Positions 60,426 through 64,000 of a stretch of 64,000 nucleotides of DNA are shown piece by piece. The stretch is from Isoptericola halotolerans. GTDB lineage: Bacteria; Actinomycetota; Actinomycetes; Actinomycetales; Cellulomonadaceae. The notes below the pieces were generated by a model that had not been told where the DNA came from, searched no databases, and was given only the letters and a program-made list of their open reading frames with translations. Made by a program: the position numbers and the translations under genes. Every line of letters begins with the position of its first letter. The first letter of the stretch is position 1. The DNA is taken from positions 124,001-188,000 of the forward strand of contig NZ_PVTX01000002.1 in the NCBI RefSeq assembly GCF_003003075.1, written 5' to 3'.

Positions 60426-61541
60426 ATGCGTCGCACCCTGTCCTCCTGCGCGGCCGTCGTGGCCGCGCTGGTCCTCGCCGCCACCCCCGCGGCGGCACAC
60501 GGGTCCCACGGGTCCCACGACCCTCGCCCACCGTCGTCGACGACGATCGCGTCCGGCCTGGTCACCCCGCTGAGCCTCGCCGTCGGCCCCCGTGGCACCA
60601 CGTTCGTCAGCCAGAACTTCGCCGGCCTGCTCACCGCGGTGGACCGCCGCGGCGAGGCCTCCGTGCTCTACGCCTCCGACGACGGCGCGGAGGTCGGCGG
60701 CCTCAGCTACACCCACCGCACCGTCACCTTCGCCGAGACCGGTGCCACGCAGACGGTCAAGCAGCTGCACCTCGACAAGCGCGGCAACCCCCGTGGCGAA
60801 CCGACGGTCCTCGCCGACGTGGGCGCCTACGAGGCGGCCAAGAACCCCGACGGCAGCGTCACGTACGGCTTCCGCACCGTGCCGGAGTCGTGCCTCGCCG
60901 ACGTCCCGCCCGAGATCCCCGCCCAGTACACCGGCATCGTGGAGTCCCACCCGTACGCGACCACCACCACCCACCGGGGCACCACCTACGTGGCCGACGC
61001 CGCCGCCAACGCGATCCTGTCCGTGGACCACCGCGGCAAGGTCCGCACCGCCGCCGTGCTGCCCGCGCAGCCCGTCCGCATCACCGCCGCGGCGGCCGAG
61101 GCGCAGGGTCTGCCGAGCTGCGTCGTCGGGCACAAGTACTGGTTCGAACCCGTCCCCACGGACGTCGAGGTCGGTCCGTTCGGCCTGCTCTACGTGTCGC
61201 TGCTGCCCGGCGGCCCGGAGGACGACTCCCTCGGGGCGCGCGGCTCCGTCGTCGTCGTGTCGCCGTGGAACGGCCGGGCACACACGGTGGCCGACGACCT
61301 GCTCTCGCCCACCGGGATCGCCGTGGACAAGAAGGGCACCGTCTACGTGGCCCAGCTGTTCGGCGGCGAGATCTCGAAGGTCGGCCGCCACGGCGCCACC
61401 GAGGTCGTGTCCGTCCCGCTGCCGGGCGACGTCGAGCTGCACGGTCGCGACCTGCTCGCCACCGTCAACGTCCTGCCGCCCGACGAGACGAGCCCGCCCG
61501 ACGGCCAGCTCGTCCGGTACTCCCTGTCCGGGCGTCGCTGA
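60426..61541 (+). CDS. ScyD/ScyE family secreted protein
   Basis: 371 residues from the ATG at 60426, with AGGAG at 60414-60418. A signal peptide (MRRTLSSCAAVVAALVLAATPAAAHG) is followed by a His-rich stretch and a beta-propeller-like (NHL/SMP-30-like) body with repeated GPRGTTFVSQNFAGLLTAVDRRG-type blades. ESHPYATTTTHRGTTYVADAAANAI and DVEVGPFGLLYVSLLPGGPED are typical of the ScyD/ScyE family. The protein is exported; it was named after cyanobacterial scytonemin genes, but actinobacterial members have no proven role. The next gene starts 119 bases downstream and also encodes a His-rich secreted protein. Confidence 0.82.
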   Translation: MRRTLSSCAAVVAALVLAATPAAAHGSHGSHDPRPPSSTTIASGLVTPLSLAVGPRGTTFVSQNFAGLLTAVDRRGEASVLYASDDGAEVGGLSYTHRTVTFAETGATQTVKQLHLDKRGNPRGEPTVLADVGAYEAAKNPDGSVTYGFRTVPESCLADVPPEIPAQYTGIVESHPYATTTTHRGTTYVADAAANAILSVDHRGKVRTAAVLPAQPVRITAAAAEAQGLPSCVVGHKYWFEPVPTDVEVGPFGLLYVSLLPGGPEDDSLGARGSVVVVSPWNGRAHTVADDLLSPTGIAVDKKGTVYVAQLFGGEISKVGRHGATEVVSVPLPGDVELHGRDLLATVNVLPPDETSPPDGQLVRYSLSGRR

Positions 61542-61660
61542 CGACACTGCTCCCGGGTCCGCGGTGCCGAGCGGCACCGGCCGCGCGGCACCGCGGACCC
61601 GGGACGCACTGTTCACCGCCGGTTGAGGCGGCCGTCACAGGCCGGCGCTAGCGTGACGGC

Positions 61661-62929
61661 ATGACGATGCGACGAGGCACCACCCTGTCCGCCGCCACCG
61701 CCCTCGCGGTGGCGCTGTCGGCCGCGCTCGCGCCGGCCGCCGTCGGCCACCCGGACCACCACGGCCAAGGCCACGGCCAGGGGCACGCCGGCAGCCACGG
61801 CAAGGACGAGCTCCGCGTGGCGACGTACAACCTGTCGCTCAACCGCGCCACGGCGGGCGAGCTGCAGGCCGACCTCGCCACGGGCGACGACGCGCAGGCG
61901 GCCACGGTCGCCGAGGTCATCCAGCGCGCGAATCCCGACGTGGTGCTGCTCAACGAGTTCGACTTCGACGCCGCGGGCACCGCCGTCGACCTCTTCCGCG
62001 AGAACTACCTCGAGGTGAGCCAGGGCGGCGCCGATCCGGTCACCTACCGCTACGCCTACTCCGCGCCGTCGAACACCGGGGTGCCGAGCGGGTTCGACCT
62101 CAACAACGACGGCACGGTCGGCGGCGGGGACGACGCCTTCGGCTTCGGAGCGTTCGAGGGTCAGTACGGCATGGTCGTGCTCTCGAAGTACCCGATCGCC
62201 ACGGACCGCGTGCGCACGTTCCAGCACTTCCTGTGGAAGGACATGCCGGGCGCGCTCCTGCCGGACGATCCGGCCACGCCCGCACCCGCCGACTGGTTCA
62301 GCGCCGAGGAGCTCGACGTGGTGCGCCTGTCCAGCAAGTCGCACTGGGACGTCCCGATCCGCGTCGGGCGCCAGACGGTGCACGTGCTCGCCTCGCACCC
62401 CACGCCACCCACCTTCGACGGCCCCGAGGACCGCAACGGCCGCCGCAACCACGACGAGATCCGCTTCTGGGCGGACTACGTCACCCCCGGCACGGCGTCG
62501 CGCTACATCGAGGACGACGACGGCGGCCGCGGCGGTCTGCACCCCGGCGCACCCTTCGTGATCCTCGGCGACCAGAACGCCGACCCGCACGACGGCGACT
62601 CCTACGACGTCGCGATCGACCAGCTCCTGGACCACCGGCGCATCGTCGACCCGCTGCCGACGTCGGCCGGTGCGGTCGAGGCGGCTGCGCTCCAGGGCGG
62701 CGCCAACGACGCCCACACCGGCGACCCGGCCTACGACACCGCTGACTTCGCCGACACCGCGCCCGGCAACCTGCGCGCCGACTACGTGCTGCCGTCGAAG
62801 CACCGGCTCCGGGTCCAGGACGCCGGGGTGTTCTGGCCCACCCAGGACGACCCGCTGTCCGCGCTGACCGGCACCTACCCGTTCCCGAGCAGCGACCACC
62901 GGCTGGTCTGGGTCGACCTCACGGTCTGA
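61661..62929 (+). CDS. Secreted endonuclease/exonuclease/phosphatase (EEP) family protein
   Basis: 422 residues. A signal peptide (MTMRRGTTLSAATALAVALSAALAPAAVG) precedes a His/Gly-rich linker. The EEP fold has ATYNLSLNR, a metal-binding Glu in VVLLNEFDFD, LASHPTPPTFDGPEDRNGRRNHDEIRFW, ILGDQNADPHDGDSYD (catalytic Asp-Asn) and SSDHRLVWVDL (Asp-His). Exported members act on extracellular DNA, phospholipid or phosphate esters; this one resembles the alkaline-phosphatase-like or nuclease branch annotated in Actinobacteria. TAGCGT at 61649-61654 fits a leaderless start. Confidence 0.87.
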   Translation: MTMRRGTTLSAATALAVALSAALAPAAVGHPDHHGQGHGQGHAGSHGKDELRVATYNLSLNRATAGELQADLATGDDAQAATVAEVIQRANPDVVLLNEFDFDAAGTAVDLFRENYLEVSQGGADPVTYRYAYSAPSNTGVPSGFDLNNDGTVGGGDDAFGFGAFEGQYGMVVLSKYPIATDRVRTFQHFLWKDMPGALLPDDPATPAPADWFSAEELDVVRLSSKSHWDVPIRVGRQTVHVLASHPTPPTFDGPEDRNGRRNHDEIRFWADYVTPGTASRYIEDDDGGRGGLHPGAPFVILGDQNADPHDGDSYDVAIDQLLDHRRIVDPLPTSAGAVEAAALQGGANDAHTGDPAYDTADFADTAPGNLRADYVLPSKHRLRVQDAGVFWPTQDDPLSALTGTYPFPSSDHRLVWVDLTV

Positions 62930-62940
62930 CGGCGAGCGCG

Positions 62941-63456
62941 TCAGGCGACGGCGGCCCGGGCGTCGATCCAGTACCGGCGCTTGGGCGCCTCGCCCTCGAC
63001 GGCGCGCACGTCCTCCAGCACGCCGCCGCACGCCTCGATGACGGCGGCGGACCCCGCGTTGTCCTCGTCGCACGTCACCAGCACGCGGTCCACGCCGGCG
63101 TCGGCGAGCAGCGCCACCGACTGCCGCAGCATCTCGGTGGCGTACCCCCGACGGCGGTGCGCGGGCGCGACACCGTAGCCGACGTGCCCGCCGACCTCGC
63201 GCAGGTAGTCGTTGAGCGCGTACCGGATGGAGACGCGACCCACGGGTTCGCCGTCGACCTCGGCGACGAGGAAGTCGGCCCGCACCCGGCCGGGCGGCAG
63301 GTCCGTGCCGGCGGACTCGCGCCGGACCTGCGCGAGCACCTCGTCCCACGTGCCGTCGGCCAGCAAGAACGTGAAGCCGTCGGCAGCGAGCTCGTCGTGC
63401 AGACGGCGCAGCGCGGCCTCGTCGTCAGGGCGTGGTGGGCGGAGGTGCAGCGGCAT
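62941..63456 (-). CDS. GNAT family N-acetyltransferase
   Basis: 171 residues. LHLRPPRPDDEAALRRLHDEL opens the fold. DFLVAEVDGEPVGRVSIRY, then VGYGVAPAHRRRGYATEMLRQSV with the acetyl-CoA loop RRRGYA, and VLVTCDEDNAGSAAVIEACGGVLEDV are typical of small-molecule or protein acetyltransferases. The start at 63456 has CAGGAT in leaderless -10 position on the minus strand. It lies downstream of the HxlR gene on the same strand with a hairpin between, so it is probably transcribed separately. Confidence 0.87.
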   Translation of the reverse strand: MPLHLRPPRPDDEAALRRLHDELAADGFTFLLADGTWDEVLAQVRRESAGTDLPPGRVRADFLVAEVDGEPVGRVSIRYALNDYLREVGGHVGYGVAPAHRRRGYATEMLRQSVALLADAGVDRVLVTCDEDNAGSAAVIEACGGVLEDVRAVEGEAPKRRYWIDARAAVA

Positions 63457-63464
63457 CCCCGCAT

Positions 63465-63480
63465 CCTGCCGTCCGGCAGG
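63465..63480 (-). terminator. Short hairpin between HxlR and GNAT genes
   Basis: CCTGCCG (63465-63471) and CGGCAGG (63474-63480) are reverse complements with a two-base centre. It follows the HxlR stop on the minus strand and overlaps the GNAT promoter region, so it may end the HxlR transcript or act as a binding site. Confidence 0.4.
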
Positions 63481-63517
63481 CCGACGGCGCACGTCCTTTC
63501 CGTGCAGTGGCCTGCGT

Positions 63518-63916
63518 TCACGCCTGGAGGGACCCGGCAGTCTCGGCCGCGTCGTCGAACTGCTCGCGTGCCCGCTCGATGCGAGCCCGGTGGGTGGTGA
63601 CCCAGGCGAGGACGACGTCGACCGGTTCGCGCAGGGTCTTGCCGAGGTCGCTGATCCGGTACTCGACGGCGACCGGGCGGTCCGCGACGACGCGCCGCTC
63701 CACGATCCCGTTCCGCTCCAGCCGTCGCAGCGTGGCGGTGAGCGACTTCTGCGTGATGCCCGGGATCGCCCGGCGCAGCACGTTGAACCGGCACGGCCGT
63801 TCGCACAGCTGGTCGAGGATGCTGACGGACCACTTGTCGAGCACCTGGTCGAGCACGTCCCGGTGCGAGGGGTCGATGCGCAGCTCGCCGGGTGGGGTGG
63901 CGGTGGTGTCGTCCAC
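63518..63916 (-). CDS. HxlR family winged-helix transcriptional regulator
   Basis: 132 residues from a GTG with AGGAGA upstream. The HxlR winged helix is plain: LDQVLDKWSVSILDQLCERPCRFNVLRRAIPGITQKSLTATLRRLERNGIVERRVVADRPVAVEYRISDLGKTL. It lacks the N-terminal cysteine of the redox-sensing members; the only cysteines are C48 and C52 within the HTH region. HxlR proteins typically repress a divergent oxidoreductase or transporter gene, here the one starting at the window edge. Confidence 0.9.
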   Translation of the reverse strand: MDDTTATPPGELRIDPSHRDVLDQVLDKWSVSILDQLCERPCRFNVLRRAIPGITQKSLTATLRRLERNGIVERRVVADRPVAVEYRISDLGKTLREPVDVVLAWVTTHRARIERAREQFDDAAETAGSLQA

Positions 63917-63949
63917 GAAACCTGGTCTCCTTGAAGTGTCTGTGATGTA

Positions 63950-63969
63950 CCTGGTATCCAGGGTATACC
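63950..63969. promoter_or_regulatory. Overlapping palindromes between HxlR gene and divergent edge gene
   Basis: CCTGGTATCCAGG (63950-63962) and GGTATACC (63962-63969) are both symmetric and overlap by one base, in the 81-bp gap between the two start codons. HxlR dimers bind such GTATACC-type dyads, so this is the expected operator. TATACC may also be a -10 box for the divergent gene. Confidence 0.5.
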
Positions 63970-63997
63970 TAATTGATCGCTCACCCAGGAGACCACG

Positions 63998-64000
63998 ATG
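63998..64000 (+). CDS. Start of a divergent gene cut by the right edge
   Basis: Only the ATG is inside the window. AGGAG six bases before it and the divergent HxlR regulator make a real gene likely; such neighbours are often NAD(P)H oxidoreductases or MFS exporters. The product cannot be read. Confidence 0.4.

Overview
The window is about 64 kb of very GC-rich actinobacterial DNA. GC at third codon positions is strong, GTG starts are common, and many genes carry a TANNNT -10 box 6 or 7 bases before the start codon (leaderless transcripts). Family content (FUSC protein, DUF3352, DUF3817, YchJ, ScyD/ScyE-type protein, GH25 lysozyme, a secreted nucleotidase with chitin-binding modules) fits the order Micrococcales, probably the Cellulomonadaceae/Promicromonosporaceae. 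That placement is inference; no rRNA or other marker gene is present.

Region 1 (1-20043) is chromosomal backbone. It holds a FUSC transporter entering from the left edge; an arginine/ornithine catabolic pair (dimethylargininase plus ornithine cyclodeaminase) divergent from an Lrp/AsnC regulator, with a 10-bp inverted repeat between them; a secreted 5'-nucleotidase; small membrane proteins; an SDR oxidoreductase divergent from an XRE-type regulator; a GH25 lysozyme; a YyaL-type thioredoxin-domain protein; a GNAT; an MFS exporter preceded by a 56-bp near-perfect palindrome; an alpha/beta hydrolase; a YchJ protein; a DUF3352 protein; and a flavoprotein.

Region 2 (20044-55238) is a roughly 35-kb accessory island of nucleic-acid-acting and defence-type genes. 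It opens with edge modules: a DUF4143 ATPase, a Fic protein behind twin 27-bp palindromic operators, and a winged-helix/HNH nuclease pair. The main array follows: SNF2-type helicase (DrmD-like), 1638-residue Eco57I-type adenine methylase (DrmMI-like), 1723-residue SF1 helicase fused to a Vsr/MTES_1575-type nuclease and an Lsr2-type DNA-binding motif, GmrSD-type DUF262/DUF1524 protein, multi-pass membrane protein, a dynamin-like GTPase on the opposite strand, 2174-residue DEAD/DEAH-DUF1998 helicase (DruE-like) with a C-terminal nuclease-like domain, UvrD-type helicase with a RelE-like N-terminus, EVE-like/DUF3883 protein, DUF6308 protein and a macro-like/SIR2 protein. The array has the DrmD/DrmMI pair of class 1 DISARM and a DruE-type giant helicase as in Druantia, but no recognisable DrmC, DruH or separate DrmA/DrmB. 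I read it as a composite anti-phage locus that does not match a single described system. Its function is inferred from gene content only.

Region 3 (55239-64000) returns to backbone after a strong bidirectional terminator: a DUF4352 membrane protein, a NarL-type two-component pair, a DUF234-type ATPase, an antibiotic-biosynthesis-monooxygenase-domain protein, a ScyD/ScyE-type secreted protein, a secreted endonuclease/exonuclease/phosphatase-fold protein, a GNAT, and an HxlR regulator divergent from a gene that starts at the right edge. I found no tRNA, rRNA, CRISPR array, insertion sequence, integrase or attachment site.
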